The notes below the pieces were generated by a model. It ran no database searches. It saw nothing but the letters and a program-made list of their open reading frames with translations, and had not been told where the DNA came from. Both the position numbers and the translations under genes were made by a program. Positions 1 to 7,091 of a stretch of DNA of 64,000 bases are shown here, in pieces. Source of the stretch: a bacterium A37T11 (lineage in GTDB: Bacteria; Bacteroidota; Bacteroidia; Sphingobacteriales; Sphingobacteriaceae); contig FOBR01000021.1 of assembly GCA_900109895.1 (NCBI GenBank), forward strand, positions 50,263 through 114,262, written 5' to 3'. Numbering within the stretch: the first letter of the stretch is position 1; every line of letters starts with the position of its first letter.

Positions 1-1
1 G

Positions 2-238
2 CCATGTGTTTTACTTAGAAAAGGAGTTGAAAATCATAATTTAAAAAAAATAATCACTTTGCCAGAGGCTGAATTAGAAAAGGTTTTGATGTTACTCATG
101 AGTTTATTTAAAATAGCTTACCAGAGAAGATTCATTGAAGAGAAAAATAATCCTGGTAAATGGTGGTATTGGGATTTATCTGATAAAAATAATATTCTTA
201 AGATAGAAAGTATGATTAAGAATAGCAGTTGCCGCTAA
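2..238 (+). pseudogene. 3' fragment of a probable Rhs immunity gene
   Basis: An open frame runs in from the left edge of the window and stops at TAA 236-238. It encodes about 78 residues, hydrophilic and AT-rich, including KWWYWDLSDKNNILKIESM. The composition resembles the candidate immunity genes further right. The last codons overlap, in another frame, the GCCGCTAAGG junction block that begins the next toxin fragment, so the natural 3' end was probably replaced by recombination. No family is recognised. Immunity is inferred from position only. Confidence 0.4.
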
Positions 239-425
239 GGGGGGAACAACGGTATTTAGAGCTGATATAGAAGTAATTAATGGGAGTAAAATTTTAGGGG
301 GTATTGAAACAAAGGTTGGAAACTCTCGATATACACCATTACAAAGATTAAAAGATATCTGGATAGATTTAAATACCCCTGGTGGTTACCCAATTCAATT
401 AGTTCGAAAGCCTAATGGATGGTAA
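231..425 (+). pseudogene. Orphan Rhs toxin C-terminal fragment (nuclease-like)
   Basis: The frame starts with AAKGGTTVF and ends PNGW at TAA 423-425, 64 codons with no start codon or Rhs core attached. The pattern ADIEV, then GIETKVGNS about 10 residues on, resembles the D...ExK core of PD-(D/E)xK nuclease toxins such as the Tox-REase classes. That assignment is by eye. The leading AAKGG is shared with the linker of the toxin at 4372 and with the fragment at 5136, which suggests a recombination junction upstream of toxin domains. Confidence 0.4.
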
Positions 426-435
426 TTTTATTTTT

Positions 436-555
436 ATGAATAGTTATAAATTGTTATTAGGCAAAGTTAATAGTTTTCTAAAGCCTTTCGGATATAAAAA
501 AAACGGCGTGACTTCTGTAGTTCAAGCACAACTATACTTTCGGCACTGTCTTTGA
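436..555 (+). pseudogene. Truncated immunity gene, DUF4304-like N-terminus
   Basis: An ATG 11 bp after the preceding toxin fragment opens a 39-codon frame beginning MNSYKLLLGKVNSFLKPFGY and continuing KKNG. This resembles the start of DUF4304 proteins (hydrophobic helix, then L-x-P-x-G-F/Y-x-x-x-G), a family often found as immunity proteins. The frame loses that character after about residue 25 and stops at 553-555, so the gene is cut and joined to unrelated sequence. Confidence 0.35.
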
Positions 556-569
556 ACCAACCGCCATAA

Positions 570-713
570 GCAGCATACGGAAGACTAAGAATCAATACTG
601 TCGATGTATTAAAAGATGGATTAACTCCTACCGCTAGAGAGCTCAGAAATGCTGTAAGAATAAGACAACAAATAGGACAAGGAGAGCATCTTTTATTAAT
701 CCCCAAACAATAA
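570..713 (+). pseudogene. Orphan toxin C-terminal fragment
   Basis: The open frame from 570 ends with RINTVDVLKDGLTPTARELR and later GQGEHLLLIPKQ at TAA 711-713. There is no start codon. It lies 4 bp before the ATG of the next small gene, the usual toxin-immunity spacing, so I read it as the last ~45 residues of an Rhs toxin. The toxin class is not recognised. Confidence 0.4.
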
Positions 714-717
714 TAAA

Positions 718-1266
718 ATGATTAGAAGCAAGCAAATAACATTTTTTGCAACTAGAAGCGATATTACCATTGTCATGGAAAAAATTGAACTTGAATTTGA
801 AATTGAGTATATAGAAATGGGAATATTTGATACAATCGAGCATTTTAGATATAGTTCAATAAAAGATATTTCGAGTATCGGAACCACAAATTATGGTAAT
901 TGGATTTCGCTGGATAATAGATTTATGATCGTGAATAAAAATATGAATGTAAATTTCAGAGAAGTTATTCAGCAAAAAGGAGGAACGAGATATGCTGTTG
1001 ATCCTATGCTGAATCTCAAATCTGTGGAGCTGAGTACAGGTGGAATTTATGCCAAGAAAAATGATGTGTTAATAGCGGGAAGATTAGCAACTGTGAATGA
1101 TAACGACTTTTCGACTCCGCTTTATAAAGCTATATTGGCAGTGATAAAAAAAGAATCTAAAAAAGTAAATACAGTATTCATTGGCCATGAAGCAGAAAAG
1201 AAATGGAAAGATGGATGGCGATTAGTAACTAGCGAAACGTCTGCAAGCGTATATGATATAACTTAG
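718..1266 (+). CDS. Candidate Rhs immunity protein
   Basis: This gene encodes a 182-residue, AT-rich soluble protein with no signal peptide or membrane segment. The ATG follows the stop of the toxin fragment at 570-713 by 4 bp, which is the typical order of a toxin-immunity pair. The N-terminal half is acidic and beta-rich (IELEFEIEYIEMG). The C-terminal third is lysine-rich (KKESKKVNTVFIG) and ends SVYDIT. No family is recognised. It would be cytoplasmic and neutralise a cognate toxin. It is intact, while its toxin is reduced to a fragment, so it may be retained as protection against relatives. The immunity role is inferred from context. Confidence 0.55.
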   Translation: MIRSKQITFFATRSDITIVMEKIELEFEIEYIEMGIFDTIEHFRYSSIKDISSIGTTNYGNWISLDNRFMIVNKNMNVNFREVIQQKGGTRYAVDPMLNLKSVELSTGGIYAKKNDVLIAGRLATVNDNDFSTPLYKAILAVIKKESKKVNTVFIGHEAEKKWKDGWRLVTSETSASVYDIT

Positions 1267-1337
1267 AATTAAGGATAAACCTTTACCTCGGGCAATGACA
1301 ATATTCCACCTGTTTTACTGGATTTAGTGTTTTCAGT

Positions 1338-1407
1338 GGCCGGTAAGAGAACGATAAAATATGCTATTAAAGCCGGAGTATTTTACCTAAGTTTGCATAC
1401 AATGAGT
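1338..1407 (+). repeat. Inter-module repeat, copy A
   Basis: About 70 bp here match 3429-3498 and 7148-7209. The shared part runs from GGCCGGT to TTTACCTAAGTTTGCATA. It contains an imperfect dyad (1353-1364 with 1376-1387, three mismatches) followed at once by TAAGTTTGC (1388-1396), which fits the Bacteroidota -7 element TAnnTTTGC. It sits in a 339-bp stretch (1267-1605) without an intact gene. The whole stretch from about 1285 is also open in one frame (starting TSGNDNIPPVLLDL), so it may be relic coding sequence. Confidence 0.55.
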
Positions 1408-1434
1408 TTATGACTCAAAATCAGTGGACGGACT

Positions 1435-1536
1435 AGAATGGTGGCTGACAAGGCGCGCGAAATGAGAATAAGCAAGTCCGCCTAAGGAGGATGAGCATTT
1501 TTCGAACGAGCGCAACGCAGCCAGACGACATTATAG
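1435..1536 (+). repeat. Direct repeat before Rhs core, copy 1
   Basis: This block begins AGAATGG and continues GGCTGACAAGGCGCGCGAAA. It is repeated with a few changes at 5187-5289 and in both places leads straight into an Rhs core. One frame reads ADKAREMR, which looks like a toxin-domain fragment. The repeat shows that the module boundary, and not only the core, has been duplicated. Confidence 0.55.
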
Positions 1537-1932
1537 CCGGCCACGAATGAGTCCGGCCAGCGGATTAACAAGCAAGACCACACGAACAATGCGGTCACGT
1601 GGTATGTGTATGATGCTGGCGAGCAGCTCATGTCGGTCTTTGACAATGGGGATGGCAGTCTAAAGCTTCGGGAGCAGCCTGTATATGCGGCTAGCCGTAT
1701 CGGTGTTTACTTTAAACAAGGCAATAACTACCAGTACGAACTGAGCGACTATCTAGGGACTGTACGGGCAGTGATCAACCGCACGAAGCTAAGCAACGGG
1801 CAAGCGGATGTGGTGTACTATGTGGATTATTATCCGTATGGTCAGGTACTGCGTTCAGCAGGTACGGGTTGGCGCTATGGATACCAGGGGCAGTATGCGG
1901 AGAAGGACGGTGAATCCGCTTGCGGATCATGA
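1537..1932 (+). pseudogene. Rhs core fragment 1, 5' part (frameshifted)
   Basis: The frame opens after TAG 1534-1536 and reads NESGQRINKQ, then WYVYDAGEQLMSVFDNGDG, and YYPYGQVLRSAGTGWRYGY, the C-terminal RHS repeat-associated core. It has no credible start codon or ribosome binding site. Compared with the copy at 5359, about 50 bp are inserted after GACGGTGA. They put the frame out of register and it ends at 1930-1932. The remaining core continues in another frame after an in-frame TAA at 1961. The full rhs gene that donated this tip is not in the window. Confidence 0.7.
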
Positions 1933-2002
1933 GGGCAATGAAAAACAAGCGCTTGCCGAATAAACTGGATGGAATGCCTTTGAGGCCCGGAACTACGATG
2001 CA

Positions 2003-2773
2003 GTGATAGGCCGGTGGTTGAGTACGGACCCGGCAGGGCAGTATAACAGCCCATATGTCGGGATGGGCAATAACCCGGTGATGGGGGTGGATCCGGATGG
2101 GCGCTATAGTATCTGGGAAGCAATTGGAAAATGGGTAGGAAGTGGCTTTAAAGGTGGGATTGGCTATCGAAGCGGTCATGAGGACACAGGTGGATACTAC
2201 GTGGGTCACAACGAGGTCTTTACTGATGCAGACGGTGTCGGCGGCGTATCATATCAAATGGATTTTGGTATTGACAAAGCGGGACAGGCGATACAAAATC
2301 AACTCAACACCTCATATAAAATAGGAGAATATAATCCTTCTACCGGAAGAATAACTGGTAGTGGTGCAATTGATCCTTCATATGTTGAGTTTGAAATAGC
2401 ACTTACAGCCTATACTGCTGGAGCATACCTAGAGGAGCGAATGGCGCCTAGTGCAGTAGCCGAGGTGGGAGGGCGTGTTTTTTGGTCAGGAGAAGGAGCT
2501 CTGGATGATGAAATGAACTATGCTAAGTCAACTGGTGGAACAACTTTAGAAATGACAAGAGCAGGTCAAAATCTTCAGAAGCTAATTCAAACAAAAAATA
2601 TTCCTTGGTCAGAGGCAAGACCTATGTGGAAGAGGTTGTCAACAAAATTTGCACAAGGTGCAGATGGCGCGGTTCACTTTTTTCCAGGAAAATCAGTCCG
2701 TCCAACTAGTATTTGGTTAGAAACCGAAAGACCTATCTTGCTAAATAATGGGGTTAATATTATTACACATTAA
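2003..2773 (+). CDS. Orphan Rhs tip with toxin domain (module 1)
   Basis: The protein has 256 residues. Residues 1-31 are the end of the Rhs core (IGRWLSTDPAGQYNSPYVGM...VDPDGR), so translation from this ATG would start inside the core. A glycine-rich linker follows. The last ~100 residues form a compact domain starting near GRVFWSGEGALDDEM, with TTLEMTRAG and ending HFFPGKS...SIWLETERPILLNNG. I know similar FWSG/TLExT tails on Bacteroidota polymorphic toxins but can name no activity. Delivery by a type VI or related system would need the missing full-length Rhs. The immunity candidate begins 12 bp downstream. The tail is much more AT-rich than the core, as expected of exchanged cassettes. 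Confidence 0.7.
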   Translation: MIGRWLSTDPAGQYNSPYVGMGNNPVMGVDPDGRYSIWEAIGKWVGSGFKGGIGYRSGHEDTGGYYVGHNEVFTDADGVGGVSYQMDFGIDKAGQAIQNQLNTSYKIGEYNPSTGRITGSGAIDPSYVEFEIALTAYTAGAYLEERMAPSAVAEVGGRVFWSGEGALDDEMNYAKSTGGTTLEMTRAGQNLQKLIQTKNIPWSEARPMWKRLSTKFAQGADGAVHFFPGKSVRPTSIWLETERPILLNNGVNIITH

Positions 2774-2785
2774 AAATGTTGAAAA

Positions 2786-3259
2786 ATGATTAAGAAACTG
2801 AATATAGAAAATCTTATAATTATCCTTATAACTGAGGGCGAGAATGTGCATGTAAAATCAGATAATGAGGATGTTTTGCTTGCAAATCAAAATATTGATA
2901 ATATAGCCGAACTTATCAATCATAATTTTAAAATTGTAAAGAATCATTATGAAAAGCTTCTCCATAACACCATAAATTTAATTAACATAAAAGATATTTA
3001 TTGTTTAATTCTTTCTATTGTGATGCATTATTTATATCTATACAATTCTTGGAAAATGATGTATAAATATCAGCAAAATGGGACTTTGATTTTTGATGAA
3101 AAAGATTTTGATAATCCAACTACTCATGATATTATATTTAATTATTTAAAGTTAGTATATCCAGATAGTTGGAAAACTAAGGGTGCTATTTTATTGGATA
3201 TGGGATTGGACGAGTTGGAAGTCTATTACAAAACAAGAGAGGATTTTTACAAAAAGTAG
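2786..3259 (+). CDS. Candidate immunity protein for module 1
   Basis: The 157-residue protein is AT-rich and leucine/isoleucine-rich with no signal peptide. It starts 12 bp after the toxin stop. The predicted character is mostly helical (LINHNFKIVKNHYEKLLHN, YLYNSWKMMYKYQ), with acidic stretches that could mimic a nucleic acid or bind a basic toxin face. No family is recognised. Gene order and spacing support an immunity role. The product should stay in the cytoplasm, so the cognate toxin probably acts there. Confidence 0.6.
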   Translation: MIKKLNIENLIIILITEGENVHVKSDNEDVLLANQNIDNIAELINHNFKIVKNHYEKLLHNTINLINIKDIYCLILSIVMHYLYLYNSWKMMYKYQQNGTLIFDEKDFDNPTTHDIIFNYLKLVYPDSWKTKGAILLDMGLDELEVYYKTREDFYKK

Positions 3260-3373
3260 AAGGTGACCTCGGGCAGTTTAACACAGACCACCTATTATAA
3301 TGGGGGGTAGAGTATTACAAAAGGACCTAAAGTCGTTGTTTCGGATTGAACAATTGCAAAAAAGAATGCACAA

Positions 3374-3500
3374 ATGCTGCAAAGACGAAAATAAAATATA
3401 GGTTTCACCGGATTAATTTGTTTTTAAAGGCCGGTGAGAGAACGGTTAAATACGCTTTTAAAGTCGGCGTATTTTACCTAAGTTTGCATACAATGAGTCC
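3374..3500 (+). repeat. Inter-module repeat, copy B (fused to Rhs core 2)
   Basis: Positions 3374-3490 match 7092-7209 over nearly the full length and 1338-1407 over the right half. The dyad arms are 3444-3455 and 3467-3478 (12 nt each, one mismatch, 11-nt spacer). TAAGTTTGC at 3479-3487 follows directly. After ...GCATACAATGAG the sequence runs straight into the Rhs core reading NESGQRIKKQ. Either a promoter-like element became fused to the core here, or the right end of the repeat is genuine core coding sequence (KFAYNESGQ). Confidence 0.6.
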
Positions 3501-3680
3501 GGCCAGCGGATCAAGAAACAAGACCACACGAACAATTCGGTCACGTGGTATGTGTATGATGCTGGCGAGCAGCTCATGTCGGTCTTTGACAATGGGGATG
3601 GCAGTCTAAAGCTTCGGGAGCAGCCTGTCTATGCATCCAGCCGCATCGGTGTTTACTTCAAGCAGGGAAATAACTACTAG
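3489..3680 (+). pseudogene. Rhs core fragment 2, 5' part (stop codons)
   Basis: The frame reads YNESGQRIKKQDHTNNSVTW and continues into VYDAGEQLMSVFDNGDG, then stops at TAG 3678-3680 with a second TAG at 3684-3686. Copy 3 has CAG TAC GAG where this copy has TAG TCC TAG, so at least two C-to-T/G-to-T type changes destroyed the reading frame. The frame resumes at 3687. Confidence 0.7.
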
Positions 3681-3716
3681 TCCTAGCTAAGTGACCATTT
3701 AGGGACTGTACGGGCA

Positions 3717-4646
3717 GTGATCAACCGGACGAAGCTAAGCAACGGTCAGGCAGATGTGGTTTACTATGCGGATTATTATCCGTATGGTCAGGTATTACGT
3801 TCAGCAGGCACGGGTTGGCGCTATGGATACCAGGGCCAGTATGCGGAGAAGGACAACGAGACTGGATGGAATGCTTTTGAGGCCCGGAACTACGATGCAG
3901 CTATAGGCCGGTGGCTGAGTACTGACCCGGCAGGGCAGTATAACAGCCCTTATGTCGGGATGGGGAATAACCCGGTGATGGGAGTTGATCCTAGTGGAGA
4001 ATGGAGCTGGCTTGGGGCAGCCTATAGGTGGTTGGGCGCTACTGTTAGTGGTGAGAGACCCTCAGACCTTTACAAAAGCGGTGATGAATGGGGCTTTAAT
4101 ACAACGAGTGGCGACGGTGTTATAAGCGGCAGATTTAAGGGCGAGGGGGATCTGGGTAAGGATTTTGTTAATGGCATACCAGTAGTAGGTTATGGGTTAA
4201 GTAGCGGAGACAAGTTAAATCATGGGAACTATTTAGGGGCCACAGCTGATTTTTTGAATAGCACTACAGAGGCACTAACCTTGGGCTATGGTTCAAGGAT
4301 TGTAGAATTTGGGATCAATTTATTTGATCGTTTTTTGGCCCGAAGTACTGCTGATGTATTTGTTGAGGAGGTTGCCGCTAAGGGGGGAATTAAGCTTTTA
4401 GGAAAAGATGTAGTAACGACTACAACCCGTATTGGAAGAGATGGCAAGGCTGTTGAAGTAATATTCAAAGACGGGAGTAAAATTGATATTAACGCAGCCC
4501 GTGTAAAACAATGGACACCAAATACACATCCTAATGCACCTGCGGGAACATTACAGAAAGTAAAGTTTGATAACTCCTTACCGGGTTCAAAAGGTTATAA
4601 GCGTACACCTACTCAAAGCGAGTTGGATTTTCTCAATGGTTTATAA
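3717..4646 (+). CDS. Orphan Rhs tip with toxin domain (module 2)
   Basis: The open frame spans 3687-4646. The GTG at 3717 is only the first possible start and lies inside the core. Residues 1-92 are Rhs core. The linker (WSWLGAAYRWLG, then DEWGFNTTSGDGVISG) is homologous to that of module 3. The toxin part begins after VAAKGG near residue 223. Its end (INAARVKQW, PNTHPNAPAGTLQKVKF, PGSKGYKRTPTQSEL) matches a tail I recall on many Bacteroidota Rhs toxins, activity unnamed. The upstream stops mean it is not expressed as part of a longer Rhs and is probably a silent cassette. Its immunity gene follows at once. Confidence 0.7.
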   Translation: MINRTKLSNGQADVVYYADYYPYGQVLRSAGTGWRYGYQGQYAEKDNETGWNAFEARNYDAAIGRWLSTDPAGQYNSPYVGMGNNPVMGVDPSGEWSWLGAAYRWLGATVSGERPSDLYKSGDEWGFNTTSGDGVISGRFKGEGDLGKDFVNGIPVVGYGLSSGDKLNHGNYLGATADFLNSTTEALTLGYGSRIVEFGINLFDRFLARSTADVFVEEVAAKGGIKLLGKDVVTTTTRIGRDGKAVEVIFKDGSKIDINAARVKQWTPNTHPNAPAGTLQKVKFDNSLPGSKGYKRTPTQSELDFLNGL

Positions 4647-4653
4647 AAGAATT

Positions 4654-5130
4654 ATGGACATAGATAAAGCTATAAGAATATTTTCAGATTTTTTAAATAA
4701 CAGTTGGAAAATAGTATCTCAATTGTTGCTTAATAGAGATTATACCTCAAATGAAGATTCAATTAACGATTGGCTGCAAGCCAACTGGGAACTACTTGTT
4801 GAGCGAAAAGTTCTTAAAGTAAATGAATACTTGGAGATATATGGTGAGGGTGCGGATTATAATGGCTCGAGCAGTAGAATAGTCGATCCAGAAGCATTGC
4901 CAAATTTCAAAGTAGTTATTAAGTCAAGAAGCGGTAATAAGATTCTTGATATATTGAATGATGAACAAGTAGTGCTGGAAAATTTAACCTTCGAGAAAAT
5001 TGTAGGATTTAAAAACGGATTTTATACATTCGAACCAGAATTTAAATATGTGTTACTTACAGATGATAATTTAGGACTGGAAAGGGTTATAGTATTAGAC
5101 GATGTTGTGTTTGAGTTGGAGAGATTATAG
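4654..5130 (+). CDS. Candidate immunity protein for module 2
   Basis: I chose the ATG at 4654, 7 bp after the toxin stop. An in-frame ATG at 4636 would overlap the toxin end by 11 bp. The 158-residue protein (MDIDKAIRIFSDFLNNSWKI...) is acidic, has no signal peptide, and combines an N-terminal helical half containing NDWLQANWELLVERK with a beta-rich C-terminal half (VLLTDDNLGLERVIVLDDVV). No named family is recognised. The role rests on gene order and AT-rich composition. Confidence 0.6.
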   Translation: MDIDKAIRIFSDFLNNSWKIVSQLLLNRDYTSNEDSINDWLQANWELLVERKVLKVNEYLEIYGEGADYNGSSSRIVDPEALPNFKVVIKSRSGNKILDILNDEQVVLENLTFEKIVGFKNGFYTFEPEFKYVLLTDDNLGLERVIVLDDVVFELERL

Positions 5131-5135
5131 GAAAA

Positions 5136-5237
5136 GCCGCTAAGGGAAGTACTAAGCTAATCAGCCAATTTTCTACACGTTCTATTAGAATGGAGGCTGA
5201 CAAGGCGCGCGAAATGAGAAAAAGCGGAGTTTACTAA
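5136..5237 (+). pseudogene. Toxin-junction fragment AAKGST...KSGVY
   Basis: Thirty-three codons starting AAKGSTKLISQ and ending REMRKSGVY at TAA 5235-5237, with no start codon. The leading AAKG block is shared with 231 and 4375, and the ADKAREMR part with 1443. It is the start of yet another toxin domain, left behind when module 3 was inserted. Confidence 0.4.
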
Positions 5238-5289
5238 AGGTAAATGAGCATTTTTCGAATAAGCGCAACGCAGCCAGACGACATTATAG
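5187..5289 (+). repeat. Direct repeat before Rhs core, copy 2
   Basis: Second copy of the block at 1435-1536. The two differ mainly in the middle (AAAAAGCGGAGTTTACTAAA here), and both end CGGCCACGAATGAGTCC at the edge of the core. In both copies TAG lies just before the core frame (here 5287-5289), so neither core is continuous with an upstream Rhs gene. Confidence 0.55.
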
Positions 5290-5358
5290 CCGGCCACGAA
5301 TGAGTCCGGCCAGCGGATTAACAAGCAAGACCACACGAACAATGCGGTCACGTGGTAT

Positions 5359-6483
5359 GTGTATGATGCTGGCGGGCAACTCATGTCGGTCTTTGACAAT
5401 GGGGATGGCACCCTAAAGCTTCGGGAGAAGCCTGTCTATGCAGCCAGCCGTATCGGTGTTTACTTCAAGCAGGGAAATAACTACCAGTACGAGCTAAGTG
5501 ACCATTTAGGGACTGTACGGGCAGTGATCAACCTCACGAAGCTAAGCAACGGTCAGGCAGATGTGGTTTACTATGCGGATTATTATCCGTATGGTCAGGT
5601 ATTACGTTCAGCAGGCACGGGTTGGCGCTATGGATACCAGGGGCAGTATGCGGAGAAGGACGGTGAGACTGGATGGAATGCTTTTGAGGCCCGGAACTAC
5701 GATGCAGCTATAGGCCGGTGGCTGAGCACGGACCCGGCAGGGCAGTATAACAGCCCATATGTCGGGATGGGCAATAACCCGGTGATTGGGGTGGATCCGG
5801 ATGGGCAATGGAGTTGGCTTGGAGCATGGTTACATCGAACTTCATCATTTTTATTGGGTAAAAATCCTGGCGAAATATATAATTCTGGAAGAGATTGGGG
5901 CTTTAATACTATTGGTGATGGGGTAGTCACTGGACATTTCGGTCAAGTAAATTCTGCCAATGTCACACCATTTAGACTTGGTTGGGAGTGGATGAATGGA
6001 ATAGGTCCTCAATCTAGAGAATTTAAAGACGGAGATTTTTTCACTAAATTGTATAAGAATCATGAATTTGTCGAAGACGTTAGGAATAAAGCAATAATTC
6101 AGCTTAGAATAAGTAACGGACAGAACACGCAGCAGGATGGCATGACTTATAATCTTGGAGGAATTAAAGGGGTCGGTAAGTATATTAAAGATTATTTAAC
6201 ATTAGCTACTGGTGGTGAAACAGGAAATTTAGCTTTTACTTATTTAGGCTCTCATAGATTAAATTATGTTATTTCAGATGTTGATGTATCAAATAAATTG
6301 GCTAGAATAACGTTTTTAATGCATAATACTTCTACTATTCAATCAGCTCTGCGTCCACCCGTGATCGGTTATCTCCCGGCTTGGCGTAATACAGTTGGTA
6401 AGACATTGAATGAGCAGTTTAAAACTGGGGTATTTTCAGAAACCCAACAATCGATACAATGGTCAGAAATAATCCGATGGTAA
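5359..6483 (+). CDS. Orphan Rhs tip with toxin domain (module 3, intact core)
   Basis: The frame is open from 5290 with no stop through the core, the only intact core copy of the three. GTG 5359 is the first in-frame start (374 residues), with no clear ribosome binding site. The core covers residues 1-150. The linker WSWLGAWLHR...DWGFNTIGDGVVTGHF resembles module 2. The toxin part (from about WEWMNGIGPQSREF) includes GVGKYIKDYLTLATGGETGN, then LAFTYLGSHRLNY, and ends SIQWSEIIRW. I recall this tail on other Bacteroidota Rhs proteins without a known activity. The glycine-rich middle and the lipoprotein partner suggest an envelope target, which is inference. Confidence 0.7.
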   Translation: MYDAGGQLMSVFDNGDGTLKLREKPVYAASRIGVYFKQGNNYQYELSDHLGTVRAVINLTKLSNGQADVVYYADYYPYGQVLRSAGTGWRYGYQGQYAEKDGETGWNAFEARNYDAAIGRWLSTDPAGQYNSPYVGMGNNPVIGVDPDGQWSWLGAWLHRTSSFLLGKNPGEIYNSGRDWGFNTIGDGVVTGHFGQVNSANVTPFRLGWEWMNGIGPQSREFKDGDFFTKLYKNHEFVEDVRNKAIIQLRISNGQNTQQDGMTYNLGGIKGVGKYIKDYLTLATGGETGNLAFTYLGSHRLNYVISDVDVSNKLARITFLMHNTSTIQSALRPPVIGYLPAWRNTVGKTLNEQFKTGVFSETQQSIQWSEIIRW

Positions 6484-6992
6484 ATAGAGCAATAATAAAT
6501 TTCATTTTAGTATTTTGTTTTTCATCCTGTCATAAGGTAATGCCAGCAGGTTTTTGGAATAATTTTCAAAAGAAATTTTTAATTAAGACTGTTAATGATC
6601 AGGGCACAAATGGAGGGCATATTGCTATGTATTGGAAAACGGAAAAACCAGGATTTTTTAATTCAAAAGAAGTTATAGCTTTTGCTGTAAAGAATGGCTG
6701 GGAATTAAAAGATAGTTTGGACATTCAGCTGGATAATTTAAAAACTTGGCGTTATAATAATGTCCCAATTTTTCCACTCTCTTACACGGGATTTTCTATT
6801 GTACCAAAGATTAGAGATTCCGAATATGAGAATTTCCCAAGATGGATACATGCAAATTTAAAAATTTATGAGTTTACAACAGGTTGGCTAACTTATGATC
6901 CGGGTACTGACAACTCATTTGAAATTAATGGTTTTGTAGTTGTAAATACGGAAGAGAATGAAATGTCTGTATATCATTTATGGGGTGAGTAA
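6477..6992 (+). CDS. Lipoprotein, candidate immunity protein for module 3
   Basis: ATG 6477 overlaps the last codons of the toxin (stop 6481-6483), so the two genes are translationally coupled. The start gives 171 residues with a short signal peptide and lipobox FSSC (C18); an upstream in-frame start at 6459 would only lengthen the signal. The mature part is beta-rich with many aromatics (WKTEKPGFF, LKTWRYNN, PRWIHANLKIYEF). No family is recognised. An exported, lipid-anchored immunity protein implies protection in the periplasm or outer membrane, unlike the other modules here. Confidence 0.6.
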   Translation: MVNRAIINFILVFCFSSCHKVMPAGFWNNFQKKFLIKTVNDQGTNGGHIAMYWKTEKPGFFNSKEVIAFAVKNGWELKDSLDIQLDNLKTWRYNNVPIFPLSYTGFSIVPKIRDSEYENFPRWIHANLKIYEFTTGWLTYDPGTDNSFEINGFVVVNTEENEMSVYHLWGE

Positions 6993-7091
6993 AATAAATA
7001 AATTGACATTATGTCAATTACAACAGGTGGATTGACCTACTGTTAAATGTGGCCAATAAGTAAGTTGTATTCGGAGGAAAGTCACAAACAG

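Noticed and set aside
467..887. Several overlapping minus-strand frames in the left end
   Set aside because: They oppose toxin and immunity fragments on the plus strand and lack family features.
1775..2209. Long minus-strand reading frame opposite the Rhs core
   Set aside because: It is the antisense of conserved core coding sequence and repeats wherever the core repeats; composition is histidine/proline-rich as expected of a shadow.
3346..3609. 87-codon plus-strand reading frame through repeat B
   Set aside because: It crosses the repeat and runs out of frame into the Rhs core (ending in arginine/serine-rich shadow sequence), so it is not a gene.
3717..3719. GTG codons as true starts of the orphan Rhs tips
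   Set aside because: They lie inside conserved core sequence with no ribosome site; given only as the first available in-frame start.
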